From Pohlia nutans (taxonomy: Eukaryota > Streptophyta > Bryopsida > Bryales > Mniaceae): a DNA stretch of 64,000 nucleotides. The notes below the pieces were generated by a model, which did no database searches, was not told the DNA's origin, and saw nothing but the letters and a program-made list of their open reading frames with translations. The position numbers were made by a program, and so were the translations under genes. The DNA is taken from positions 19,807,811-19,871,810 of the forward strand of contig CM040085.1 in NCBI GenBank assembly GCA_022496805.1, in the 5' to 3' direction. Below, piece by piece: positions 10,724 to 22,985 of this stretch (its first letter is position 1; each line of letters starts with the position of its first letter).

Positions 10724-12084
10724 TACAGTATGGTTGTTGAGTTATGGTGGGCTACACCAAAAGATGTTTTAGTGTGGGTTTTTGGTGTAGCAGTTGCTGT
10801 GGTCGCATCTTGACACGAAATAGAAAGTAATTGTATTTTTTACATGTTTTATGTAGGAAAAAAATAGATATATTGTTTTACATTCAAAAAAATACATTGG
10901 AGTTATAATTTCCACGTGTATCGTATATCGAAGGCCTACAAGACTTCCATGCCATCCAAAAACCACACAAATTCTTCTTCCAGATAATATATGTAATGTA
11001 ATGCATTCTACACATATTTCGTATGATAATACCAGAATTCTATTCCGATGCATTTTTCATTTAAAAACAATACAAATCTGTTTATCACTGTAATTTATGC
11101 ATAAAAACATGAAGCCTTCTATCCTACCAAGTTTCAGAGTGTGTAGCTATATTTATATTTTACGCATCTACTATAGTGTCCTATTTTCACCGTGCATTTG
11201 GTGTAAAACCATCCGTATCAGGGATTGTTTTTTGGTATTTGGAGAAATGCTAAAGTGGCGACATAAAATAAAATATTGTAGCCAAATATTTTCATATTCA
11301 TCTACATTTTGGATAGAATTATCTTTTCATTCACATATTTGGATGACTTTCATTTAAAATGGGCATTTTCATTTGATATATCTCAAAATTTGGAACAATT
11401 TGGCATTTTCATCCATGTTTTCTTCAAATTTTTCCTTAAGGCTTGATGCACGCCCATTATTTTTGGTACTTTTTGGCATTTAAATGTTTTTGAAAAAATC
11501 ACTTATCCGTATAAGCCTTCACTGAGTACTTTGTATACACAATTATCACAAGCTAGAGAGAGATCAAGAATGATCCTTCTAATCTCACGCTGTGGTACAA
11601 TTCCTCCTGAACAAAAGAGTTAACCGAAAAGAAGCTCCCAAAGAGGAAACTCAACTCAAACTCATGTTAGACTCGTTTTGAGTTGAAGAAAGCTCCAAAA
11701 CTGAGACTAAGCCGAGTTTCTAAATTCCCTAAAACAAACACCTGATAGTATCTTAGCTGCGGGACCTTCAGTTGCGAACACGTTCCCCCAACCCTCAGTT
11801 GCTATTCAATTCGAGACCAAGTTACTATTCACTGAGAATATGTGATAGTGAATCTTATTTTTAGTGACAAGACTCTTGTTTGACTCCTATTGCAACCTCT
11901 TTTGTTTTCGGTTAACTCAAAAGTGGGTCAGAGTTTCAGCCTTTCCATAATTTCACACCAACATCACATGCATCCTGCAATTGCAATTTCAGAAGCTACA
12001 GCTACAACAGATGTCACTAGTAGGAAATGTGTCGTTTTTCACTTACTATAAATGAAAAAAGAATGAAATTGCGCCATGCACACA

Positions 12085-12392
12085 TAACATTCAGTAGCCT
12101 CTGTGACTACTACCTTCTCCCAACAGAATGATGTGGAATATCCCACATCATTTCATCCCTCCAATAAAATGATGTGGGATATTCCACACCACATCAGTAG
12201 CTATGGGGGCAGGTGGCATTAAGCAAGAGCAATCAACTATGGTGAACAGTAATGGAAAGCACTCACTCAATCACAATTCAACAATGTTTTGTAATTGTTT
12301 ATTTGATTCAATAGTCCATTCAATTACAAATCACTCCATATATGAAAGTGGATGATACTAAAAGGCACCCCTTGGAAGGCTACTAAATGTTA
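12085..12392. mobile_element. MITE with TAACATTCAGTAGC ends, copy 2
   Basis: The left end is TAACATTCAGTAGCCT and the right end is AGGCTACTAAATGTTA. It contains two inverted occurrences of ATGTGGAATATCCCACATCA (about 12130-12190), giving an internal hairpin. It is longer than copies at 6069 and 56980. Confidence 0.55.
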
Positions 12393-12659
12393 TGCATGGG
12401 TTGTGTCAGTGTTGGTGAGAGGTTTTGGTCACAACAAGACAAAAATATAAGCATAATATTCAACCACTGTTCATTGTTTCCACAAAATGGGGAATGAAAA
12501 ATCGACAGGTCTTCTACTACCGGTTGTGTCTCAATGCACACAAAAACGCTTTAGAATCCATCTTCTTCTTTGAACTTGTCCTAAAGAATGAAAATCTATT
12601 ATGTAACAATTCCGCCGTTGGAATGGTCGTGTTGTGTAGGAGTCATTCCGGCACAGGCC

Positions 12660-12923
12660 CACCGTTTCATAATAAGAGTCTATTTTGCAAAAAAAACTGA
12701 GATTTAAGAATAGAGCCCATGTTGAAAGGGATGAAACTCAATGGCAACTTTTGGAACCGTGTGACTTGATAGAAAGGGATGAAAATTTTAGGAAGTCAAC
12801 GTAGGAATGCAACACAATGATTGAGTAGGAGTCAATGTAGGAAGGCAATATGATGAATGTGGACTCTTAAATTGACGCCAAAAAAATGTGGTTTTTGACT
12901 CTTATTACGAAATGGAGGGAGTA
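12660..12923. mobile_element. Degraded Stowaway-like MITE
   Basis: The right end (about 12890-12923) in reverse complement reads TACTCCCTCCATTTCGTAATAAGAGTC, the classic Stowaway terminus. The left end (about 12668-12690) retains TTTCATAATAAGAGTCTATT, but its outermost bases are altered. Confidence 0.45.
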
Positions 12924-13460
12924 TAACATAGGCTGGTGCATGCATGTCTGCTCCCCACAACGATTCCGCCATCAAAAATGTCATGGTAGGCTTTGATATA
13001 AGCCAATCTAGTCTATATTATAACACAAGCTCTGCACACATGCTCTCAAAGATGGTTCCGCCACCAAAATAGTCTTGTCACGTTGAAGTGGCTTCGGCAC
13101 ATGCCAACCTAGTTTATTATATGACGCACAATGGTGCACACACGCTCTTGACAATGGTTTCGTCATCGAAACTATGATCGTGTCGGGTTTCTTCACGAGC
13201 CAACTTTGTCTATGGTATAATGCAAGCCGTACATGCATGCACGCAAGCACGTGAGGATGGTTATGTTGTCAAAACCGTCATGCCGGACTACAACATTGGG
13301 CAACCTAGTTTTATCATATAATACAAAATGTGTACAAATTCATGTCAAGACAATTCCACCCATGAAATTGTTGGGTCAAACTCCGACACATGCAAACTTA
13401 GTCTATTATATAATACAACCTATACACGCACAGAAGAATGCACATCATTTTCATATACAA
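12920..13460. repeat. Degenerate minisatellite, about 98 bp unit, five copies
   Basis: The phrase GCCAACCTAGTCTATTATAT (with substitutions) starts at about 13002, 13106, 13199, 13300 and 13393, a period of 93-104 bp. Each unit also carries a CACATGC-like segment and an ATGGTTCCGCCA-like segment. Units are too diverged for recent expansion. Open frames through it are chance. Confidence 0.65.
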
Positions 13461-15600
13461 TACAAACATGGCTAGTAATGCCTTCCGGTAACAAAACCTA
13501 AAGTGAATAGAATGGCAAAATGACCAAGTAACAAGTAATATAATTAAAAATTAATAAAGTAAAAGTATCTACATCCTTTTTTTTTTAGTTCTCTACTTTG
13601 TATTGCAGTCCATTTACACAATTGTTTCCTTCATGTGAAACAATTGATTTTTAGCTTAAAATAGCCCAAATGCTACACTTCGAATGCAGTGGCTAATTTT
13701 AATGAAAGATTTTTAAAAATATGAAAGGAAAAATAGCCAAATATTTAGGAAAATGTTAAGTGAGTACCCAAATTTTGCCTAGGTGTTATCCCGGGTATTA
13801 CCCATGTATCATAATGTATTACCCGGGGTATTATTGTTATGGTAACACCAAGTATCACCCAAGTATCACCACAGTATTGTAAAAAAACCTGGCTACCTGA
13901 GAAAATTGAAAAAAAAAAAAAATCACTGTTGTGAAGACACGGAAGTCAAATTCACACACAATTCAAACCCAACGTGAATAAATTACAAGGCAGAAATACC
14001 ATAAATAGTGAAAATAAGGATTTTTTCATATTAGAAATGGGAGTTTGCTCAAGGCTTTAATTTTCCTAGATGGAGAAGAAGAAATCATAAAGAAGCAAAG
14101 TGATTTCATATTTTTAACCCTTGTAGATATTTTATACAATTTTCAAAGTGGAAAGTTTGTCAAATCCTCTAGTGGTCATATAGGTTCATCTTAAATGGTT
14201 ACTAAGGCTGATCTTAAATCAATAATGGGTTGACCCACCATTCTACTCAAAATAGAGCAAATGCAAGAAACCAATTGGTTGGTATGTTTTTTCAAAAAAC
14301 CGTTTAAAGTCACTCACTTCTTTATTTCAGTGGCAGTCTACTGCACCATTACATAGTAGGTAACCTTTTATGGTATTTCTATATTAGTTCTTGCTAACTA
14401 TACTTTGACACTAATTCTACAAGAAAATCTGACACAATTAAAACATTGGTGCACATTACCGTACCCAAAAGGTAGGGTCGGCAAAAATTAATTATAAAAA
14501 GAGATGCCCAAATTTTTAGAAAAATATTTTTCCTACAGTGAAAAAATAATCTTAGGAAACATCCTCGGAATTTTAGAGAACATTTGCATGAATTCAACAA
14601 AAATAAATAAAAATTCAGCAAGGACTGTCGACTCTGCCTTCCGGGTATGGTAACCCTTGTACATTGTGGCTCTATCTTACATACCTACTACCACCCAACA
14701 TTTAATTCTAGCCTCATGTACTGGTAGAGTTCATCCTAGAACACAAATGTAGTATACACCGTTATACAGTGCCCTAACAAAAAGATTGTCGCCTCTTCTA
14801 CTCACCAATGAGAAAATAGATCTAAATTGACACAAATTTGGTATATTATGAAAATTTCAATGAATACGCTTATCTAACACTACTATAATCAATCATATCA
14901 TGTTTCACTTTTTTAAAATAGAATGTTTATTTTGGTGAATTTTAAAGTGTATTTGGATAAATTGGCCTACAACTTTGCTTCTCCAGGTGAACTCGTTTCT
15001 TTGGGTGAATTTTGCAGGCCGATTTAACTTCTCATAATGTTGTTGATGTTTTGAAGTTCACATTATAATTGATATGGTCATGTTAATAAGTCATTAATGG
15101 TTTATGACTCATTGATTGGGAGTCATCTGTACTTGTTAAAGTTGACGATGGCAATCTTTGAAAATTCCACTACATATCTTTTCTTGTGATTTTTGAGATT
15201 GAATGAGATAAAAAATCATTATAACCATAAAATAAATTCAAATAATCTAAATTTTTAGTGGATGGTGAATTTCGCAATGGAAAACCACATTGTGTGGAAA
15301 GAATCTCTACAAAAAAAATTATTTTGAAGATTTGATAGGTCTTCATGTTCTAGGATGAAAGTCAGATTTTGACCCACAAGGATTTAAAATGAAATAATTA
15401 AAGTGCTCAATATTTGAATTTTTTGAAGATAAAAAAAGTGGACCAAAAACTAGACCTGAAATTCTTGAAGTTTGGAAAAATTCATGAAAAAATCACGAAA
15501 GATGGTGACATGGCTAGTTCTTTTAATAATTACCAATTTCATGGTTATGAATGACAAGCGACAATGTTATTGTTAAAGCATTGTACATGGGGGAAAATTT
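13461..15600. other. AT-rich intergenic stretch
   Basis: About 2.1 kb without a recognisable gene. At 13785-13870 there are several iterations of GTATTACCC/GTATCACCC, a short degenerate repeat. Nothing else is supported. Confidence 0.4.
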
Positions 15601-15605
15601 GTTAA

Positions 15606-16400
15606 CCCTTTAGTGCCTAGTAAGGGTTTTGGAGAAACCAAAGTTTTTTCGTGATTTTTTTTTTAAAACTCTCTCTGTTCAAATTGTAAATACTATTAAT
15701 AGTATTTAACCATATAAATGGAACCATAGCTTAATTAAACAAGTGCTTGTTTAACCTTGGTAAGATCGGACCGTCGGATTGGAAGATTATAATATGTCCT
15801 TTAACCTTATAATGCACACTCAAAAATGAGATTTTAGAAGGTGTATAACTTCAAAGTTAAATATAATTTGGGTTAAATTTTCAAAATTTAAAGTGAACAG
15901 GTTCAACAATGACCCATGTCAACACCTCTCCGTTGCAATATTTCATGTCAAGAACGGACTCACATATAATTATTGTGAATTTTATAAGTCAAAGTAACTT
16001 ACAAAAATATATAAAAAAATATACGTTAAAATATTAAAGGAGTTGGTACATTGATCAAGATTAGAATACATACACTAATGGAACATAAACAAGAGAACAC
16101 AATTCAAAAAAATAAAACATAATAACCAACTTCCAAACACAAAAAATACTGCATAGTACATGTGCTATATTTGTAAGTATTTACTAAATTTTCAAGTCTT
16201 TGTAGTATTTTCATATTTTATTCATCGGTATTTTGATAGTTGCACAACTCCAAATTGATAATTCCTTTTTCTAGAAGATGTGTATTGGAAATCTCCAACT
16301 CTAAACCGCACAATTCAAAATCCAATTATTCACGGATTTCTCGTTATTTGCATTTTCGACACATCATTGACCACAATGTGGTCACTTGGACACTAAAGGA
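15606..16400. mobile_element. TTAA-flanked MITE, copy e
   Basis: The left flank TTAA is at 15602-15605 with end CCCTTTAGTGCCTAG. The right end in reverse complement is TCCTTTAGTGTCCAAG, followed by CTAA. At about 795 bp it is the longest simple member in the window. Its interior is unrelated to the other copies and non-coding. Confidence 0.5.
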
Positions 16401-16515
16401 CTAAATGGATGGTATTGAATATGTCCACCTCCTAAAGGATCAATGTAGGTATAGCTTTTATTGATGCAAGGCCTCTTCCAATACAATCTAGATCCAATAA
16501 ACGAAAGCACTAAAG

Positions 16516-17165
16516 TACACACAATTTGCTATTTATGCACTCTGCCATACAATCATGCACTTGGTCCTCAATCATATAAATTTTTTGGTCTATTTTAAAA
16601 AATAAAAAACTGACAATTATTATTTTTCTTCAATACCTTACATTGTAAACAAACAATTATTTTAATTATTTTTTATTCTTATCTTTATCTTTTCTTTTAT
16701 CTTTTTCTTTTATCTTTTTTTTTAATCTTGATTTCTTTCTTGTCTTCTTTCTTGTCTTCTTTCTTGTCTTTCTTCTTGTCTTCCTTTTTGTCTTTCTTCT
16801 TGTCTTTTTTTTTCTTCTATCTTTTCTTCAGCTGTGGCTGCTGAACTCTAAACAATGGAAGCAAAGCAAAAAAAAAAAAAAACAAAAAAAAAACAAAAAA
16901 AAACTTTATTTGGCTGTGGTGTGCTACTGAACCCTACAATGCCGCCGCCCCCTCCCAAAAATTATTAAAAATTAAAAAAATTAAAAAAACTTTTTTTTTG
17001 AAAATTTTCTATTTTTAGCCGTTGGGTGCGTGGCCGCACACCCAAAGACCCTCCCATCTCCCTCATCTCCATCTCTATCTCTCTCTTCATCTCCATCTCC
17101 ATCTCCATCTCCATCTCTCTTCATCTCCATTTCCATCTCCCTCCCCTCTCCTCATATATATATGG
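16516..17165. repeat. Left arm of a 2.5 kb inverted repeat
   Basis: Complementary to 18485-19034. Landmarks in order: GCTATTTATGCACTTGG-like sequence, TACATTGTAAAC, a (TTTCTTGTCTTC)n tract at about 16735-16815, CTGAACTCTAAACAATGG, GGGTGCGTGGCC, a (CATCTC)n tract at about 17055-17150 and CTCCTCATATATATA. All recur in reverse order and complement in the right arm. Arm similarity is clear but imperfect. Confidence 0.7.
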
Positions 17166-17978
17166 GAAAAGAGAGTAATCTCCAACGAATTCTGGTCCAA
17201 CCCTACCATAATAGACTCACAAAAAACCTGCCTCTTAAAATTCCGAACAGGCCAATACATGGGTAACGCTAGAAAACAATTATTCTTTGGCATAGACCGA
17301 TTCCCCTCAGCCACATGCCCCATATGCAACTCCCCCAATGCAGACACATGGCTACATATACTTTTAAAAGGCAACCAATACTACATACATGTCATTCGTA
17401 CGAAAAGACACAACAAAATAGTATGGGAACTCAAAAAACTGATTCTCTCCTCCCAAAAATCGAGGTGCTATATTCTCATGAATGTAGGCACATTTCACAA
17501 CAACCCACAAGAGAACACAGTGCCCTCATGGCTCCTACCTTGCACATGTGCAGGCCACAGATGCCGCTGCAACGCCAGGCTCAAACCCGACATACTCTGT
17601 GTTAAGGGACTCCCTTACCAAAACACCCCACCACTTAATCCAGAACACCACTTCACAATACAATTCATAGAATTCACATACACCAATGACAGATTCTCCC
17701 AAGATACAATAAACACCAAAATCCAAAAATAGCAACTACTACTTGACAATATCACCCAACAAGGGTGGAAAGTAGACCCTCTCATAGTTATCACCGCCGG
17801 TGCCAGAGGAACAACACACGCTCCCTTGATGAAATTCCTCGAGACAAAACTCAAATTACCCGAAACCGCTATTAAACATACATTCAAAATCATAAATACC
17901 ATTGCTATACATCATGTGGGATCAATACTATTACACAAAAGACAACTTGAAAATAAACAACCACTTCCTACTGACTAA
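17166..17978 (+). pseudogene. 5'-truncated LINE: zinc knuckle and nuclease-like C-terminus
   Basis: Conceptual translation gives the C-terminal end of a non-LTR retrotransposon polyprotein. The open frame runs to a TAG at 17730-17732 and then continues in frame for 81 more codons to TAA at 17976-17978, so the TAG looks like a nonsense mutation. Features: a CPIC...DTWLHILL zinc-knuckle-like segment in which the expected last cysteine is a glycine, an RTKRHN segment, then KPDIL followed by FIEFTY, a PD...E pattern resembling restriction-like endonuclease domains of early-branching LINEs, then PLIVITAGARG and the terminal HKRQLENKQPLP. No reverse transcriptase core is present. It lies in the loop between two inverted arms. 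Confidence 0.65.
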
Positions 17979-18089
17979 CCAAAGGAAGTCGAAAGCAGAA
18001 AAGAGGCAGGATAGTGGTGACAACCACTATTTTACGTTAGCTCAGTGTAAACACTTGTCTCAGAAAGAGGGACGGGGCCGGTTGATGGT

Positions 18090-18262
18090 ACCAATCTTTC
18101 CTGCCTATGATAACTCACTAGCAGTACCAAGCCATGTATATCATAAATAATGCTCAAACGGATCCAATGGGTATCGAACCCGGACCACCTATTTATGATA
18201 CAATGCCTCTTACCCACCAACCGCAGAACACATGACTTGGCGACACTCATTTCCATCTAAAC
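18090..18262 (-). mobile_element. tRNA-like, SINE-type sequence
   Basis: On the minus strand the sequence GGTTGGTGGGTAAGAGGCA is followed about 25 bases later by GTCCGGGTTCGATACCC. These resemble the D-arm (A box) and T-arm (B box) of a tRNA, but no complete cloverleaf forms, so it is a tRNA-derived retroposon head rather than a tRNA gene. Its limits are uncertain. Confidence 0.4.
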
Positions 18263-18452
18263 TCCATTATACCCATAACTACCCAACCACCATCTCAGGG
18301 TTACTATTTTTCTTTGGCTATTGGTTACTAAAGTGTCTATCCTTGAAAGGGGAAAGTAGTTTTGTAACATTGGCTCTTTGTCCAATGGACACTAGGTCAT
18401 TGTCATCACGAACAGACACTCTATTCACACCGGGCCAAACCGGGCTTGGTGT

Positions 18453-18472
18453 TTTTATCTATCTATCTATCT
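18453..18472. repeat. (TATC)n microsatellite
   Basis: About four to five tandem TATC units just inside the right inverted arm. Confidence 0.7.
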
Positions 18473-18484
18473 GGGAGAGGAGAA

Positions 18485-19034
18485 GGTCTCTCCCATTCAC
18501 TCTCCCTCCCCTCTCTCTTCTCCCCTATATATATGAGGAGAGGGGAAGGAGATGAAGAGGGAGAAGAGAGATGGGAGCGTCTTTGGGTGCGTGGCCCCGC
18601 ACCCAAGCAACTAAAAATAGAATAAGTTAAAAAAAAAGTTTTTTTTTTTTTTTTTTTTTTGCTATGCTCCCATTGTTTAGGGTTCAGCAACCACAACTGA
18701 AGAAAAAGTAGAAGAAAAAAAAAGACAAGAAGGAAGACAAGAAGAAAGACAAGAAGAAAGACAAGAGGAAGACAAGAAGAAAGACAAGAGGAAGACAAGA
18801 AAGAAGACAAGAAAGAAATCAAGATTAAAAAAAAGATAAAATAAAAATATTTTCAAAAAAAAAATTAAAAAAAATTAAAAAATTAAAAGAATTATGTTTA
18901 CAATGTAAATGATTGTAGAAAGACAACATTGATGTTTTTTAGAGAACTTTTTAACCAATTTTTTTAAAGTCAAATATGCTTATGAAATGAGCGCACTTGA
19001 CCAAGTGCATAAATAGCGAATTGCGTGTTAACTA
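18485..19034. repeat. Right arm of the 2.5 kb inverted repeat
   Basis: Reverse complement of 16516-17165. It contains CTATATATATGAGGAGAGG, GGTGCGTGGCC, CCATTGTTTAGGGTTCAG, a (GAAGACAAGAAA)n tract at about 18715-18815, GTTTACAATGTA and GTGCATAAATAGCGAATTG. The minus-strand ORF over the tract is low complexity and not a gene. Confidence 0.7.
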
Positions 19035-20035
19035 TTAAGCTTATTTTTGAAATAGTAGAGTAAACCAAAAGAGTGTTTCAAAGTGGAAACTCACCTCATA
19101 CTCACCTTAGACTCATTTTGAGTTCAAAATGACTGCAAACTAGTCTATGGTGAGTTGGAGATTAATCTAAAGCAAGTCCCTGCATCATCATGGGGCATTG
19201 AACTTGTGACCTCCCCAATGCTAGAGGAGAGTTTCCACAAGTTCTTCCAAGCCGAAGGGACTATTCATGAAGGAACCAAGGGACTATTCATAAACAATGG
19301 TTATCAAAAATTGAGTATGTTGGCTTGCGAACACAACATAGATTGTTTTCGGATAACTCTAGTACTTTGAGAATACCATAGGTGGATAGTTGATCAAAAA
19401 GAAATCTAATAAAAAAATTGCCAAAATCGTTGATAAATTATTTTTCAAAAAATAGCTTTTTGTATGGTGAAATGAGAATATTGAAGTATATTTGAAAATA
19501 TTGTATGTACCAAACCTTATTTTTCCACAAAAATTAATTATTTGACATAGAAGTGCGGACCTTGCCCTCCGCCCACAATAGTATTACTTATTCTCTTTAT
19601 CCCCTAAACATCCTCACTTCTCTCCTGATTTGGAGAATTTCAAAAATGTATAATACAATACAGCTCGGTTTGTCTCACTCGACCGTTCCGCGCTGGAATT
19701 CATCAAGGAGACAACCCAAGCTCAAAAACAAGTGGTTGTCATTCATCTGCGTTCTTTCTTTCACGACGTTCCTTCTTTTTGCGTTGATGCGCCTTTGGTC
19801 ACGGCGCTTCTGTATCTGTTGTGCTCTTCTCCCTGATGACTCTCCTCCGCAATGATCCAAACTTCAGGCTGAACGCTAAGCGTCCACTGTGTAGTTGGAC
19901 TCCTTGCTGCAAATCTTCTCAGGGCGGAGTGATGGGGAAAGAAAAGGTTTGAAAAAAAGGTTGAAAGGTTTATTGTTACTTTGCTGGTGTAGGGAAGGTG
20001 AGCAATGCATCGTCGTTGTGTTTCTTTTATCTGAG
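19035..20035. other. Intergenic stretch, no gene recognised
   Basis: Positions 19075-19150 resemble 11620-11720 (both contain GGAAACTCA and TTAGACTC.TTTTGAGTT), a short dispersed repeat. Positions 19550-19930 have higher GC than their surroundings, like an untranslated leader, but no coding exon could be supported. Confidence 0.35.
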
Positions 20036-20415
20036 GGCAAAGTGTTGCGGAAAAAAAAATCAAGTTTCTTTGTTGTTGTTAAGTCGAATTGTTGTGGATG
20101 AGTTTGTTTGTTTGCTGTTGAAGAAAAAAGATCAAGTTGAAAAAAAAAATCAAGTTTGTTTGCTGTTGAGGAAAAAAAATCAAATCAATTTCTTTGTTGT
20201 TGAAGTAAAAAGATCATGTTGAATTGTTGAGGATGAGTTTGTTTCTTTGTTGTTGAGGAAAAAAGGTTGAGGAAAAAAAGATCAAGTTGCATTGTTGAGT
20301 CTGTTTCTTTGCTGTTGAAAAAGATGAAGCTCAATTTGTCTCAGTTTGAGTCTGTTTTTTTGTTGTTGAGGAAAAAAGATCAAGCTGAATTGAAAATTGT
20401 TGCAGTTGAGGATAA
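20035..20415 (+). repeat. Degenerate tandem repeat with telomere-like motif downstream
   Basis: Imperfect iterations of a unit of about 35-60 bp with the core TTGTTGTTGAGGAAAAAAGA followed by TCAAGTTGAATTG. Downstream at 20625-20652 there is a short run of TTTAGGG/TTTTAGGG, a telobox-like or interstitial telomere-like motif. No ORF of interest. Confidence 0.55.
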
Positions 20416-21109
20416 CAATTGAACATTTGGATCACTCTTTGTGTTACTCATTGTTTTATAGAATTGCTGGTGTAGGAATTGATAAGGTGGAATTTAGACT
20501 AATTAAATGTAATGCAATCTCATATGTAATCTCATATCTTAGACCCTAAATTTTATGTAGTGTAGGAAAATTGGACCCTATGCTGCAAACATCTGTTTGT
20601 GTGAAAATGACTTCAACTTGATCTTGATTTAGGGTTTTAGGGTTTAGGGTTCAACTTGATTTTGCAGTGATGCAAATAGTCGTTTTTTGAGTCACCTTGC
20701 ATTTTGTTTTGACTAAAACTGGTTGGCGTTGTGGAGAACGAGTGCAGATTGACTTGAAGATTATGGTTTTGGAGTGGAGTTTGTTTGGAGCAAGACAATG
20801 CATCTCGGTTTTAGGGTTTTACTTTCAAAACGTTAGTCAGAGTGAGTGACTTTGAAATTAGTTGAATGATAGTATGTTGCATGACTTAGTTCCATGGTAG
20901 TTTAATACGGTCGACGCAATTGATCTTTTAATATAGAACAAGACCTTTAAAATGATGTATAGCAATCAAAAAAACAATATAAAAACCATTATTTGGAAAG
21001 TTCAGTGATGCAGATTGCCATATTGGGCGTTTTTTGAGTAACCTTGGCGTTTTGGGGGATTTGTGCCAAAACTAACGTCAATGTGCTCAACGGCACGGGT
21101 CCCACTAGT

Positions 21110-21629
21110 GTCTTATAAAATGTAACTAAGGGGGATATTTTGAACTTGATATATGAATAAAAGTTGTACATTATGAATTTTTTATTCCACCTATACAGTT
21201 AGATCTATGATTACAATCACCAATATATTTGTATAAAATTTGAAACTTAAAATTGAAAATTCTTTTGTAATTTGGTTACCAATAAGATATTGACAATTTG
21301 TACATGAAATTTGTTGTGATTGGTTGAAATGTAATACTCTAAGTGTAGTGATTTTGAAGATTTTTTGGTTGCTTAATTTTATGAGTTTATTTTTTTAAGA
21401 GCACTTTTACAGTGAAATCTTCGAAATTTTGGGTGAATCACTACAACATTAAATGAGGCATAAAATTTTCAAAAATCATCCTTTTTCTAATCGGATCACA
21501 CATGCATAAAGCTAATTTCCCATAAATTATATAGTTAAAAATCCACATTGAAAAAAGGCAATGACGGATGAGAAAACTATGTTTGATTTTGTACATCGTC
21601 CACTTTCTCGACAGTTGGACGTTTAGGGG
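21110..21629 (-). mobile_element. TTAA-flanked MITE, copy g, left end lost
   Basis: The right end GACGTTTAGGGG is followed by TTAA (21630-21633). The body matches 49059-49623 in inverse orientation and 57812-58391 in direct orientation. The left terminus is not recognisable; similarity fades upstream of about 21110. Confidence 0.6.
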
Positions 21630-22094
21630 TTAATGATTATAGGGATGCCTCTACCCATAACCATGTCTTGGCACAAAGGCAAAAATTAGTACTCCCTCTA
21701 TCCCATAATAAGCTTCATGATTGCTCAAACTATTTGTTTGCTCAAACTACTACTATTGGCTCAGGGTCCACACCATTGGACTAGTTAACCCTTTGATGTG
21801 CTTGCGTCCATATAATGAACGACGAACATATTGGAACTTTTCTCAACACTACATCATATATAGTTTTTCATCCATCCAAATTTATCTTTGTTTTTGTGCT
21901 AGTTGACTATCATTAGTACGGTATGGATTTTCAATGTAAAATAATCTGATTTTCTTAAAAACAACACAAATGGTTTATGTCAAGTTTCATTTTTAGTTCA
22001 AGAAATGTAAGACGTTAAGCATGATATTCCAAAATAAGCATAATCAAATAATGGAAACCATACTATCTTGTAGTGCATGTTATTCCAATTTCAT

Positions 22095-22099
<5 letters not shown>

Positions 22100-22143
<44 letters not shown>

Positions 22144-22180
22144 GTGTGTATATATATATATATGTATATATATATGTGTG

Positions 22181-22235
<55 letters not shown>
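22100..22235. repeat. (TA)n microsatellite with TATG/TGTG interruptions
   Basis: About 135 bp of TA dinucleotides with periodic ATATGTGTGTATAT blocks. Open frames on both strands through it encode only Y/I repeats and are not genes. Confidence 0.9.
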
Positions 22236-22237
<2 letters not shown>

Positions 22238-22571
22238 GTATTAATTTTGGATTTATAATTGAATTTCAAGTGAAATCCTTGCAAAATTAATTAGAAAATA
22301 TTAATAATAAATATGATGAATCCAATTGTATAGATGTGATATTCACATTGACATTTACAACTTTGTACAGTCAGGTCTAATTTGCTTACGAATTCCCCTC
22401 TGCAAGAAAAAAAATTCAGAAACTTTGAACAAGGTGTGTGTACTCAAAAATGATCCGATTTGGAGACCGTAAAGTGCATTGCAATCACATCGAAGTGTAC
22501 TACAATATCATTACAAATTTACACATGTATTAGTGAAAAACATACAAGTTAAAAATTATTATATACACTAT

Positions 22572-22985
22572 CTACCATTGCGTGCTCCCACCCTTTGCTT
22601 CAATTACAGTGTCCATTCTAGCAAGCATATTTGGAATGAGCGTTTGAAATTGTTCTTGAGATACTTGAGCCCATACTTGTTGAATGATTTGTATCATTTC
22701 TTCTTTCTCCTTCATAATTTTTTTGATTCCATGGGCTTGTCTCCAATCATCAGGGTACCTACTACAATATATTGGAGCACCATCCTTCATTCATGTGAGT
22801 TGAATAGGTCTATCATGCATGAAATAGAAGCCACTCAATGTATTTTCATAAATAAGTTCCACAAAATCAACTACTGATTGTTTAGTTGGAGGAATGATGA
22901 CAAGTGGATTTTTGTCAAAACCCGTGAAAGCCCCTACACCATTACAAAAGAAGAAATTACAAAGGAGACAAATGAAATGATACAA
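22572..22985 (-). pseudogene. Decayed Tc1-type transposase C-terminal half, left arm
   Basis: Minus-strand frames give, in order, FVELIYENTLSGFYFMH, a stop, then KDGAPIYCS (the region of the second catalytic aspartate), WRQAHGIKK, and after an apparent deletion of the usual SPDLNPIENLW segment, the tail QVWAQVSQEQFQTLIPNML and IEAKGGSTQW. The tail is the recognisable C-terminus of Tc1-family transposases, but of a lineage different from the intact enzyme at 6956-7975. The internal deletion, a stop and the missing third acidic residue show it is inactive. Confidence 0.65.

Noticed and set aside
12010..12060. CACTAGTAGGAAATG, a possible CACTA left end
   Set aside because: No matching right end or 3 bp duplication was found nearby.
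18463..18822. Minus-strand ORF with FLLVFLLVF repeats, looking like a membrane protein
   Set aside because: It translates the (GAAGACAAGAAA)n tract of an inverted-repeat arm; the hydrophobic pattern is low-complexity noise.
20625..20652. Telomere-like TTTAGGG run
   Set aside because: Only about three units; teloboxes of this size are common in plant promoters and do not indicate a chromosome end.
21691..21780. Stowaway terminus TACTCCCTCTATCCCATAAT
   Set aside because: Only one end was found before the neighbouring MITE starts, so no bounded element could be called.
22021..22290. ORFs on both strands through the TA microsatellite
   Set aside because: They encode only Tyr/Ile dipeptide repeats from (TA)n and have no other support.
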